Shown one piece after another: positions 1 through 8,917 of a stretch of 54,401 nt of DNA (positions within the stretch are counted from its first letter, which is position 1; each line of letters begins with the position of its first letter). Location of the stretch: positions 1-54,401 of the forward strand of contig CANNGJ010000020.1 in assembly GCA_947504185.1 (NCBI GenBank), written 5' to 3'. Origin of the DNA: an uncultured Tenacibaculum sp. GTDB taxonomy: Bacteria > Bacteroidota > Bacteroidia > Flavobacteriales > Flavobacteriaceae. The notes under the pieces were generated by a model that saw only the letters and a program-made list of their open reading frames with translations, searched no databases and was not told the DNA's origin. Made by a program: the position numbers and the translations under genes.

Positions 1-72
1 TGTTGATTGTCAAGGCAATTTAGACCATTTTGAAACATAAAAAATGGCCGGAATTTCTTCCGACCATGACTA
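1..72. repeat. Left copy of a 72-bp inverted repeat at the window ends
   Basis: Bases 1-72 are the exact reverse complement of 54329-54400; the match stops at base 73. The repeat contains a terminator hairpin and about 40 bp of further sequence beyond it. Each copy lies just beyond the 3' end of an outward-reading gene (rmuC on the left, a membrane-anchored protein on the right). It may be a dispersed genomic repeat at which an assembly contig was cut. Confidence 0.95.
39..67 (-). terminator. Rho-independent terminator of rmuC
   Basis: Read on the minus strand this is a 10-bp stem ATGGTCGGAA / TTCCGGCCAT with one G-U pair and a GAAA loop, followed by a T-run. It lies just past the rmuC stop codon. 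The same structure occurs on the plus strand at the right window end. Confidence 0.8.
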
Positions 73-89
73 ACCAAATGGTCGCTTTT

Positions 90-1433
90 TTATTCTTCAT
101 CTTGTGCTCTTTCTATAATATTTTGCGGTAGTGCCTTTTTAGCTTTGGCTCCCATTTTCTTTAACTTTTCTACACTTGTAATTAAGTTTCCACGACCATC
201 AACTAATTTGTTCATAGCTGAATTATAATCAGCTTTAGAAGCATCAATTTTCTTTCCTATTCCGATTAAATCTTTTAATAAACCGTCAAATTTATCATAT
301 AAAGCTCCTGCTTGTCGTGCAATCTCAATAGCATTTCGTTGTTGCTTTTCGTTATTCCACATAGTATCGATAGTACGTAACGTAGCCAAAAGAGTAGTAG
401 GAGTAACAATAACTATGTTTTTTTCAAAAGCTTTGTTGTATAAAGTATTATCTTGATTTAAGGCTACAGCAAAAGCAGGTTCAATAGGAACAAATAATAA
501 AACAAAATCTGGAGATTCAATTTTATATAAATCTTCATATTTCTTTTCTGATAATTGCTCTACATGACGCTTTAAAGAATTTACATGCTCTTTTAAAAAA
601 CGTTCTTGTTCGTTTTCATCTTCAGTATTTACAAACTGCTCATAGGCAGTTAATGATACTTTAGAATCGACAATCATTTTCTTATTGTCTGGAAGATGAA
701 TTACAACATCTGGTAATACACGCGCACCTTCATTATTGGTAAAGCTTTGCTGTACATAGTATTCTCTATCTTTTTCTAAACCAGATTTTTCTAAAACACG
801 CTCTAATACCAATTCACCCCAATTACCTTGAGTTTTGCTATCTCCTTTTAAAGCTTTAGTTAAGTTGATGGCTTCCTTGCTCATTTGAGTATTTAATTCT
901 TTTAATCCTAATAATTGTTCTTTTAAAGCTGAATGCATTGAGATACTTTCCTTTTGAGAATCATCTACTTTTTTCTCAAAGGTTTTTATTTTCTCTTGTA
1001 ATGGATTTAAAATATTCTGAATGTTTTCTTTATTCTGAGCAGTGAATTTGGTTGATTTCTCGTCTAAAATTTTATTAGCAAGATTTTCAAATTCTTTTGT
1101 GAATTTTTCTTGCAATTTTTCAACTTCATCTTTGTTCTCATTTAATTTGATTTGTAAATTCTTTAATTCTTCATTCTTTCTTGCAAGCTCAATAGACGAA
1201 AACTCTTTTTCTCTTCTAATCTCTTCTGTTTCTTTCGACTTTTCTTCTAATCTATTTTGAATATCCTTTTTCTGAATTTCGATATTTGAGTGATTACTTT
1301 TTAAAGAAGAAATTTCTTTTTCTAAATCTGAGATAAACTGTTTTAGCTTTAATTTAGATAATAAGTTGCCAATAATAAAACCTAAAATTAGGGTAGTTAA
1401 AGCAACTAATACAATTAAAAGAGTGGTATTCAT
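90..1433 (-). CDS. rmuC: RmuC-family DNA recombination protein
   Basis: RmuC proteins are membrane-anchored, nuclease-fold-related proteins that limit inversions at short inverted repeats; the biochemical role is not fully settled. The protein has one N-terminal membrane segment (about residues 4-24), a long charged coiled coil (about 30-130), then the conserved RmuC core with GNWGELVLERVLE and later VLPDVVIHLPDNKKMIVDSK. I place the start at 1433 (MNTTLLIVLV), because a start 14 codons upstream would put polar residues before the membrane anchor. The length of 447 residues is normal for the family. It is transcribed alone and ends in a strong terminator. The divergent neighbour is an acyltransferase with no obvious functional link. 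Confidence 0.95.
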   Translation of the reverse strand: MNTTLLIVLVALTTLILGFIIGNLLSKLKLKQFISDLEKEISSLKSNHSNIEIQKKDIQNRLEEKSKETEEIRREKEFSSIELARKNEELKNLQIKLNENKDEVEKLQEKFTKEFENLANKILDEKSTKFTAQNKENIQNILNPLQEKIKTFEKKVDDSQKESISMHSALKEQLLGLKELNTQMSKEAINLTKALKGDSKTQGNWGELVLERVLEKSGLEKDREYYVQQSFTNNEGARVLPDVVIHLPDNKKMIVDSKVSLTAYEQFVNTEDENEQERFLKEHVNSLKRHVEQLSEKKYEDLYKIESPDFVLLFVPIEPAFAVALNQDNTLYNKAFEKNIVIVTPTTLLATLRTIDTMWNNEKQQRNAIEIARQAGALYDKFDGLLKDLIGIGKKIDASKADYNSAMNKLVDGRGNLITSVEKLKKMGAKAKKALPQNIIERAQDEE

Positions 1434-1538
1434 TAGATTTTCAGTAAATTTATTAAGTAAACAAATATAAGACAAGATAGGGTAAAATTATTTGATTTTT
1501 ATAAGGAAAACCGTATCATTGGCGTTTAATAAAAGTAA

Positions 1539-2093
1539 ATGATTTCTAAATTTATATACACCAAAATTTTAGGATGGAAACTAGTAGGTGATTTTCCTAG
1601 AGACCTTAAAAAATATATTGTTATTGGTGCTCCGCATACTAGCTGGAAAGATTTTCCTATTGCTGTTTTAGCCCGAAATTCTTGGGATGTAAAGATTAAT
1701 TTTATAGGGAAGAAATCATTATTTAAGCCCCCGTTTGGATTCATTTTTAGAGCTTTAGGAGGAGCTCCTGTAGATCGATCTAAAAGCAATAATAAAGTAG
1801 ATGCTATTGTTGATGTATTTAATAGGCATGATGAGTTTCGTTTAGCTTTATCGCCAGAAGGCACAAGAAAAAAAGTTATAGAATGGAAAACGGGATTCTA
1901 TTATATCGCTAAAGGTGCTAATGTACCAATAGTAATGTTTACGTTTGATTTTGAAAACAAACAGGTAAAATTATCAGAACCTTATTATACTACCGATGAT
2001 ATGAAAAAAGATTTTAATCACTTTTATGACTTTTATAGAGGGATTAAAGGTGCAAAACCAGAATTATTTCATGTTCCTAACCCTAATCTTTAA
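1539..2093 (+). CDS. PlsC-like 1-acylglycerol-3-phosphate acyltransferase
   Basis: This is a short lysophospholipid acyltransferase of the PlsC/LPLAT superfamily, which moves an acyl chain to a lysophosphatidic-acid-type acceptor at the inner membrane. The HX4D catalytic motif is visible as HTSWKD near residue 33, and the acceptor-binding motif as SPEGTRKK near residue 108. GGAPVDRS between them matches motif II. At 184 residues it is one of the small single-domain members common in Bacteroidota and lacks obvious transmembrane helices. Substrate specificity cannot be read from the sequence. It stands alone between rmuC and the oppositely oriented TPR lipoprotein. Confidence 0.88.
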   Translation: MISKFIYTKILGWKLVGDFPRDLKKYIVIGAPHTSWKDFPIAVLARNSWDVKINFIGKKSLFKPPFGFIFRALGGAPVDRSKSNNKVDAIVDVFNRHDEFRLALSPEGTRKKVIEWKTGFYYIAKGANVPIVMFTFDFENKQVKLSEPYYTTDDMKKDFNHFYDFYRGIKGAKPELFHVPNPNL

Positions 2094-2154
2094 TATAAAA
2101 TTTAGTTAACTTTATTTGTTTAACTACTTTTTTGACTGTACTAAGATTTATTGT

Positions 2155-2936
2155 TTAATTATTATTAAGTGATTCTATTTTAGCTTTAATATCAATTATT
2201 TCTTGAGGAATCCAATCAAAAGAATTATCTAGCTTATATGCTTTTTGTTTTAGTTTTAAAGCTTCTTTATATTTTCCAAGTTTAAGCATTAAATCCGCTT
2301 TAGAATCGTAGGGGTTTCCATTTTCTGGTTCACATCGAATAAAATTATCAAAAGCATTTAGAGCTTTATCTAATTCATGATTGTTTATATAAGCATAGCT
2401 AAAATGTTATATCCTGAACCATAATTATTATCTAATTTCACAGCTTTCTTCCCAGCTTTAATAGCTAAACTAGGATTTTTTCTAAACAATAAAAAACAAA
2501 TAGTATGATGTAAATATTTGTCATAACTACATATTTTAGCTAATTCAAATAACTTTTCTTCATTAATATCATCTGGGTTATTCAACCTAAAATCTGTAGC
2601 ATCTACTAACATTTGTTCCTCTTTAGAAACTAAGTGCTTGTGTTTTTTAGCAAGCTTATGATTCATTTTTTTTATAGAATCATTAGATGAGTAGATAGAG
2701 ATATAATTGTACATTCTTACAAAGGAAGAATCTAATTCAATAGCCTTTTTATAATGCTCTTCAGGGTTATTATTTAATCCATTTTGAACTAAAAATTGCG
2801 CTTTTTCAAAATGATCTCTAGCTTCCTTAGAAGGTGTAGTAATAGGAATTGTATTTATTGAAACTTTATTTTTGGTTGCAGAATTGTTTTTACATCCTAT
2901 TAATAATGTAAAAAACAGTAGAATTGTATACTTCAT
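2155..2936 (-). pseudogene. TPR-repeat lipoprotein, interrupted by a 1-base frameshift
   Basis: The N-terminal part (2936 down to about 2400) encodes a lipoprotein with signal MKYTILLFFTLLIGC followed by tetratricopeptide-like helices. Translation then meets a stop at 2385. In another frame the protein continues without interruption as SYAYINNHELDKALNAFDNF and on through a further TPR (YKEALKLKQKAYKLD) to a stop at 2155. Loss of one A in the TTTTA(A)GCT context at about 2400 explains it. Intact length would be about 260 residues. It is the third gene of a LytS/LytTR operon, so it was probably a periplasm-facing accessory of that system. A sequencing error is the alternative. Confidence 0.75.
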
Positions 2937-2942
2937 TTTTGC

Positions 2943-3639
2943 CTAAAATATTTTATTAAGATTTGTTTTGTAAACTTTTCCTATGGGAACGATAAAATCA
3001 TTTATAAATATTCTATTTCCTTCAATAGAATTAATATGATTCTTAGAAATGATAAATGACTTGTGTACTTGAAAGAATTTATCAGTAGGTAGTAAGTTTA
3101 TAAAATCTGAAATTTTCTCTCTTATTTGTACTTCATTGTCTTCCGTGATTATTTTACAATAATTCCCAATAGCTTCTACAAATAGAATGTTATTTAAATT
3201 AACCTGAATTAATTTTTTATTTGACTTCACAAAAATACTTTCATCTGGTTTAGAAGATGGAGTAGAGGTTGAGTTAGTTTTAGTATTTGAAACTTCAATT
3301 TTATTAATTGCTTTTATAAAACGCTCAAAACTAAATGGTTTAAGTAAATAATCTACAATGTTAAGTTCATACCCTTCTAACGCATGTTCTTGATATGCAG
3401 TTGAAACAATTACTTTAGGTGGATTTTGTAATGCTTTTAAGAACTCAAAACCCTTTAATTTTGGCATGTTTAAGTCTAAAAAAATCAAATCAATTTCATT
3501 ATTCCGTAAACATTCCATTGCCTCTATAGCATCGTAACAATGTTGTACAAAAGTAAGGTTTGGTAGCGCATCGCAATACCCTTTAATAAATAATATCGTG
3601 CGCTATATCTTCATCATCAACAATTATATATTTAATCAT
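2943..3639 (-). pseudogene. LytTR-family response regulator with a frameshifted receiver domain
   Basis: The natural start is ATG at 3639, overlapping the kinase stop as ATGA, and the first codons encode MIKYIIVDDEDIAHDII, a typical receiver beginning with its acidic pocket. A tandem TATT duplication near 3586-3594 then gives a stop at 3583-3585. The other frame continues IKGYCDALPNLTFVQHCYDA into the rest of the receiver, including the phosphoacceptor region LIFLDLNMP, and a complete LytTR DNA-binding domain (FVKSNKKLIQVNLNNILFVEA). An internal ATG at 3518 could give a 191-residue product lacking beta-1 and the acidic pocket. That would uncouple it from phosphorylation if it is made. Confidence 0.78.
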
Positions 3640-4424
3640 ACTTTTAGCATTAATTCAGTGGTATAAACATCATCTTTTATAAAGTTTATTAGTTGATACT
3701 TTTTAGGATATACCAACTCTAATCTCCTTTTTAAATTTTCTAAACCTATACCTTTTTCACTATTTTCTTCTTTGTCAAAATTGTTTTCAATTTTCAAAAA
3801 AATCTCATTTTGGTTCGATGTAATTGAAAGGTTTATAAAAGCATTGTTTCTTAAAACTTCAACTCCGTGTTTAAAGGCATTTTCCACTAAAATAATAAAG
3901 AGTAATGGTAATACTTTTAAATTCTCATCATCAATCGTAGTATCAAATTTTATATTGATGTTTTTATGATAACGCATTTTATGTAGCTCTATATAATTGC
4001 TAATAAAATCTATTTCTTCTTGTAAAGTTACATATTCTTTTTGTCCTTCATATATACTATAGCGCATCATGTCAGACAGCTTTAAAATCAGCTTTTTTGC
4101 TTTCTCACTGTCTTTGTCAATCAACCCATATAAATTGTTCAGCATATTGAAGAAAAAATGTGGATTCACTTGCGATTGCAAATGCATTAATTCCGTTTTC
4201 TTTTTTTCGTTTTTCAGGTTAATAATAGACCTAATACTTACAAATAACCAATGTAAAATTGTTACAATTATAATAATAAAATAGAAGGCAAGAAATTCCA
4301 CAAAGCCTTCTAATTTACCAAAGACATCATTAAAAAAAATGATGATTAGCCCAATAATAGGAAGTGCTATTCGAAAATTACGTATCGTAATTATTTTCTT
4401 TCTATTTAGAAATTTAAAATTCAT
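3636..4424 (-). CDS. LytS-like sensor histidine kinase (His_kinase family)
   Basis: A membrane histidine kinase of the short LytS/YehU type that partners LytTR regulators. There are two hydrophobic segments at about residues 20-33 and 44-66 and then a short linker. The phosphoacceptor H-box is QSQVNPHFFFNMLNNL (about 84-99), and the ATP-binding N-box is LVENAFKHG (about 179-187), followed by GIGLENLKRRL. There is no separate sensor domain, so the signal is probably read in the membrane. The stop overlaps the regulator start by 4 bp (ATGA). The regulator downstream is frameshifted, so the kinase may be orphaned. It is divergent from the ABC transporter operon, a plausible former target. Confidence 0.92.
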   Translation of the reverse strand: MNFKFLNRKKIITIRNFRIALPIIGLIIIFFNDVFGKLEGFVEFLAFYFIIIIVTILHWLFVSIRSIINLKNEKKKTELMHLQSQVNPHFFFNMLNNLYGLIDKDSEKAKKLILKLSDMMRYSIYEGQKEYVTLQEEIDFISNYIELHKMRYHKNINIKFDTTIDDENLKVLPLLFIILVENAFKHGVEVLRNNAFINLSITSNQNEIFLKIENNFDKEENSEKGIGLENLKRRLELVYPKKYQLINFIKDDVYTTELMLKV

Positions 4425-4598
4425 AAGTCAATATTACTCAAATAATACTCGGTGTACAAATTAGTTGATAAACGACTTAAAACAGTATATAAACGTTTTA
4501 TAAACCGAAACAAAGACACTTCATCACTTCTTAAAATATGTATATCCCAGCTTTATTTCTATACAGCCCAATTTCTTTCAGGTATTTAATAACATAAG

Positions 4599-4606
4599 TA
4601 CGTTTG
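4599..4606 (+). promoter_or_regulatory. Candidate Bacteroidota -7 element upstream of the ABC transporter operon
   Basis: TACGTTTG matches the TAnnTTTG -7 consensus and lies 27 bp before the ABC ATPase start. No clean TTG -33 element is seen at the expected distance, so support is partial. Confidence 0.45.
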
Positions 4607-4632
4607 TCAGCATCAATCTTAAATAGAACATA

Positions 4633-5520
4633 ATGAAACTAATTATTGATAACTTAAGTAAAACTTATGATAACGGTGTTAAAGCATTACAAAATGTGTC
4701 TTTAGAAATACCTACAGGAATGTTTGGTTTATTAGGACCCAATGGTGCTGGAAAATCTACTTTAATGAGAACCATTTCAACACTGCAAGAAGTGGATACA
4801 GGATCTATTACTCTTGGAGATATTGACGTATTAAAGCAAAAGAATGAGTTAAGACAAGTTTTAGGGTATTTACCACAACAGTTTGGGTTATACCCAAAAA
4901 TATCGGCAGAAGTTTTACTAAATCACTTTGCAGTACTTAAAGGAATTTCGAATAAAGGAGAGCGTAAAGATTTAGTGAAAGCACTTTTACATAAAACCAA
5001 TTTATATGATGTAAGAAAGCAAAACCTTAAAGGGTTTTCTGGCGGAATGAAGCAACGTTTTGGTATTGCGCAAGCTTTACTTAACAATCCTAAACTACTT
5101 ATTGTAGATGAACCAACAGCTGGGTTAGACCCACTAGAAAGGAACAGGTTTTACAATGTATTAAGTGAATTAGGAGAGCATACCGTAGTTATTTTATCTA
5201 CTCATATTGTTGATGATGTTAAAGAGCTTTGCACTAACATGGCAATTATTAATCAAGGACAGGTTTGTTTAAAAGGAAATCCGTTGCAAATTCTCGAAGG
5301 TTTAAAAGATAAAGTCTATAAAAAGACAATCGAAAAACAAGAATTAAGTTTTTATAAACAAAATTATCAGGTTATAAGTGAAAAGTTATTTCTAGGAAAA
5401 CCTACGATACATATTTTAAGTGATGTAAATCCTGGTAATGGTTTTTCTCTTATTAATGCTGAGTTAGAAGACGTGTATTTTTCTCAAATTTTTAGTAATA
5501 ATAACTCTAAATCTAACTAA
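4633..5520 (+). CDS. ABC transporter ATP-binding protein
   Basis: This is the cytoplasmic nucleotide-binding subunit of an ABC-2 type transporter. It shows Walker A GPNGAGKS (residues 35-42), a Q-loop in GYLPQQFGLYP, signature SGGMKQR (about 135-141), Walker B LLIVDEPTAGLDP (about 155-167) and the switch histidine in LSTHIVDD. The roughly 80-residue C-terminal tail is longer than the minimal ATPase, as in DrrA-like subunits. It is two bases from the permease/peptidase fusion downstream and almost certainly forms its ATPase partner. The substrate is unknown. Confidence 0.95.
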   Translation: MKLIIDNLSKTYDNGVKALQNVSLEIPTGMFGLLGPNGAGKSTLMRTISTLQEVDTGSITLGDIDVLKQKNELRQVLGYLPQQFGLYPKISAEVLLNHFAVLKGISNKGERKDLVKALLHKTNLYDVRKQNLKGFSGGMKQRFGIAQALLNNPKLLIVDEPTAGLDPLERNRFYNVLSELGEHTVVILSTHIVDDVKELCTNMAIINQGQVCLKGNPLQILEGLKDKVYKKTIEKQELSFYKQNYQVISEKLFLGKPTIHILSDVNPGNGFSLINAELEDVYFSQIFSNNNSKSN

Positions 5521-5522
5521 TT

Positions 5523-8500
5523 ATGTGGTTTCAAATTTTTAAGTTCGAAATACAGTACCGAATTAAACGTCCAGATACTTATGTATTCTTTTTATTCCTG
5601 TTTCTATTCTCAATTGTAGGAGTAGATTTTATTACTCAAGGTTCAGATATAGGACTTATGAAAAAAAACTCTCCGTTAGTTATTGCAAAAACAATGGGAG
5701 CTATAACAGGTATTTTTATGATACTTGCCTCAATGATTATGGGAGTTTCTGTATTGAGAGATTTTGAATATAATATAGAGTCTTTAGTTTTTTCAGCACC
5801 GATCAGTAAAAATGATTATTTGTTAGGTCGTTTTTTAGGATCATTTACTGTTTTATTATTTGCTTTTTCAGGTATTCTATTTGGTATGATGTTAGGCGAA
5901 TTTATGCCATGGAATACTCCTCAAGAGTTATTAGCTTTTAATCCATTTTTGTATGTGAAAAGCTTTTTAATGTTAACATTACCAACCTTATTTTTTGGAG
6001 CGTCTTTATTTTTTGTCACGGGTGCTTTAACCAGAAATCTAGTGGTTGTATATACACAAGGTATTATTTTGTTTGTTGTATTTATGCTAACCAAAGCCAT
6101 TACTAATGATTTTTGGCAAGCCATTCTAGATCCATTTTCATTAACAACCACAACTTTTGCAACAAAATCTTGGTCAGCTTTAGAGAAGAGTACGCAAGAA
6201 CTTCCTTTTTTAGGAGCATTAATGTTAAATAAATTGTTTTGGATTTCTCTTGGAATTGTAGCACTTATTTATGGTTATAAAAAGTTCAATTTTAATGTAG
6301 TTAAAGAAAAACGAACTAAAAGAAAGAAAGTACAGGCATTAGATATTGAGAAATCATATGAAACCAGTAATATAGCTATACCTGAAGTTAAAAAACAATA
6401 TGGATTGCTATCAAAATGGACGCAATTAAAGCAATTTTCTTGGTTTTATTTTATAAATATTTGCAAACAAGCTTCATTTTGGGGTATTGTAATTTGTGGT
6501 ATGATTATCATTCTTATTAACTCAGTAAACCTTGGAACTGTTTATGGTGTTGATAGCTATCCAGCAACCTATTTTATTGTTGAAGAACTTCAAGAAACGT
6601 CTATTTATTTTTTTCTTATCATTTTAGTTTTTTATTCTGGAGAATTGGTTTGGAAGGAGAGAGCTGCTAAGTTGAATCTAATTTATGATGCTACACCAAT
6701 GTCAAGTTTTATCAAGTTGCTAGGTAAGTATATTGGGTTAAACTTAATTTATATCGTCTTAATACTCGCTTTAATTTGTTCAGGAATTATATTTCAAACA
6801 TTAAGTGGTTATTATAACTATGAACCTCAGGTTTATTTTTCAGGTTTCTTCCTAGAAATCCTACCGTTTTTGTCATTATATACCTGCATTGCATTTTTTA
6901 TTCAATCGGTTGTTAATAATAAGTTTGTTGGTGTTATGTTGGTTGTTATCTTCTTTATAGCTAATATAACTCTAGGTGCATTCGGATTCAATCACGATTT
7001 ATATATGTTTGGAGGGAGCTCTTTAGGTACTTATTCAGATATGAATGGTTATGGTCATTTTTTAAAACCTTATTTATTTATTAAATCGTACTGGTTTCTT
7101 TTCGGATTGTTATTATTAATCATAGGATCTTTGGTCTCAGTTAGAGGAATTGAAACAAACTTATTAAAGCGTATTAAAATTGTTAAAGATAGATTGAGTA
7201 GTTCAATTTTAAAATTCATTTGTATAGTTTTATTTGGGTTTATAGCACTTGGAAGCTTTATATTTTATAATACAAATGTTTTAAACACGTACTGGACTAG
7301 TTCAAAATCTACTGAGTTTAGAGTAGATTATGAAAAAGAATTAAAGCAATTTGAGTATATACCGCAACCAAAATTAGTAGATGTAAACTTACAACTAGAA
7401 TTGTATCCAGAAACACGAGATTACACTGCTGAAGGATATTATATTTTAAAAAACACAACAGCTGATGACATAACATCTATTCATATTCAAAAACTTATTG
7501 AAGATAATGTTGCTTTAGATAGTATATCTTTTGAAAGTGGTTTTACAATTGATGATAGCTATAAAAAATTCGGTTACTCAATTTTCAATTTAGATAGAGC
7601 TTTAAAACCTGGTGACTCTGTAAAAATGTATTTTAAACAAAGTTTTACCACAAAAGGGTTTGAATTAGGAAACTCTAATGTAAATATAAGTAATAACGGA
7701 ACTTTTTTTAATAATACAGATTTACCAACGATAGGATATAATAAAAAATATGAATTAAATGATACGGACCAACGTAAGGAGTATAATTTATCTGTTCGCT
7801 CAAGCAGAGCTAATCGAGATGATGTAAAAGAACTTGTGAACGCCAGATCAGGAAGTGATTCAGACGGGATTGATTTTGAGATGGTTATTGGTACCTCAAA
7901 AGATCAAACGGCCTTAGTTCCTGGGAATTTATTAAAACAATGGACAGAAAATAATCGTAACTATTTTCATTATAAAATGGATATTCCAATAATCAATTTT
8001 TATTCAATTGTTTCAGCTGCATATGAAGTAAAAAAGGATACATGGAATACTATTCAGGATTCAATTGCAAAATCTGTTGTTCTTGAAATTTATTATCATA
8101 AAGAACATACGTATAATATTGGTAGAATGATGACTTCTATGAAAGCATCATTAGATTACTACAGCAAGAACTTTAGCCCTTATCAATACCAACAATTAAG
8201 AATTATGGAGTTTCCACGTTATGCACAATTTGCTCAATCGTTTCCTGGAACCATTCCTTTTTCAGAATCTATAGGTTTTGTGTTAGATATTGATGATGAA
8301 AAAGAGGTTTATATGGCATTTTATATAACTGCACATGAAATTGCACATCAATGGTTTGGTATGCAGGTGGAAGCTGCAAACGTTAAAGGACGTAATTTTA
8401 TTTTAGAAACCATGTCACAATACGCTGCGATGATGGTTTTGAAGCAGCATTATTCTGAAGAAAAACTACTTCAGTTTTTAGAGATTCAAAAAGATGATTA

Positions 8501-8816
8501 TAAGAAAGGAAAAGATAGAGCAACTATTGACGAGCCTTCTCTTGCTTTAGTTGAAAATCAAGATTATATATATTATGCAAAAGGGGCTATTAATATGTAC
8601 GAATTGCAAAAAACGATAGGAGAGGAGAACGTAAATAAAGCATTAAGACGTTTTCTTGAAGATTGGAATACTACAAATGGAAAACTAAAGATAGTAACAA
8701 ATAGATATGCCACATCACAAGATCTATTAGACTATTTTATAGAGGTTACATCAGATTCACATCAATATATTATTTCTGATTTGTTTGAAAATAATCACGA
8801 GATAAAACTCAATTAA
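5523..8816 (+). CDS. ABC permease fused to an M1-family aminopeptidase domain
   Basis: A 1097-residue fusion. The N-terminal half (about residues 1-560) contains two blocks of ABC-2 type membrane helices separated by a charged cytoplasmic stretch (KEKRTKRKKV). The C-terminal half is an extracytoplasmic M1 gluzincin: the zinc motif HEIAHQW lies near residue 937 and the third ligand glutamate about 20 residues further on (ILETMSQY). The M1 GAMEN substrate-binding motif is not seen in canonical form (ESIGF lies in that region), so peptidase specificity is uncertain. Such permease/M1 fusions recur in Bacteroidota next to their ATPase. A role in exporting or processing peptides at the membrane is inference. 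Confidence 0.9.
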   Translation: MWFQIFKFEIQYRIKRPDTYVFFLFLFLFSIVGVDFITQGSDIGLMKKNSPLVIAKTMGAITGIFMILASMIMGVSVLRDFEYNIESLVFSAPISKNDYLLGRFLGSFTVLLFAFSGILFGMMLGEFMPWNTPQELLAFNPFLYVKSFLMLTLPTLFFGASLFFVTGALTRNLVVVYTQGIILFVVFMLTKAITNDFWQAILDPFSLTTTTFATKSWSALEKSTQELPFLGALMLNKLFWISLGIVALIYGYKKFNFNVVKEKRTKRKKVQALDIEKSYETSNIAIPEVKKQYGLLSKWTQLKQFSWFYFINICKQASFWGIVICGMIIILINSVNLGTVYGVDSYPATYFIVEELQETSIYFFLIILVFYSGELVWKERAAKLNLIYDATPMSSFIKLLGKYIGLNLIYIVLILALICSGIIFQTLSGYYNYEPQVYFSGFFLEILPFLSLYTCIAFFIQSVVNNKFVGVMLVVIFFIANITLGAFGFNHDLYMFGGSSLGTYSDMNGYGHFLKPYLFIKSYWFLFGLLLLIIGSLVSVRGIETNLLKRIKIVKDRLSSSILKFICIVLFGFIALGSFIFYNTNVLNTYWTSSKSTEFRVDYEKELKQFEYIPQPKLVDVNLQLELYPETRDYTAEGYYILKNTTADDITSIHIQKLIEDNVALDSISFESGFTIDDSYKKFGYSIFNLDRALKPGDSVKMYFKQSFTTKGFELGNSNVNISNNGTFFNNTDLPTIGYNKKYELNDTDQRKEYNLSVRSSRANRDDVKELVNARSGSDSDGIDFEMVIGTSKDQTALVPGNLLKQWTENNRNYFHYKMDIPIINFYSIVSAAYEVKKDTWNTIQDSIAKSVVLEIYYHKEHTYNIGRMMTSMKASLDYYSKNFSPYQYQQLRIMEFPRYAQFAQSFPGTIPFSESIGFVLDIDDEKEVYMAFYITAHEIAHQWFGMQVEAANVKGRNFILETMSQYAAMMVLKQHYSEEKLLQFLEIQKDDYKKGKDRATIDEPSLALVENQDYIYYAKGAINMYELQKTIGEENVNKALRRFLEDWNTTNGKLKIVTNRYATSQDLLDYFIEVTSDSHQYIISDLFENNHEIKLN

Positions 8817-8917
8817 ATTTAGGGATATAACTCAATATAAATTAGGGTAAACCTTCTGAGTTTTCATTTAAGAGTACTTTACCTTATAAGGGAATTAACT
8901 AACTAAATTTATGTATT

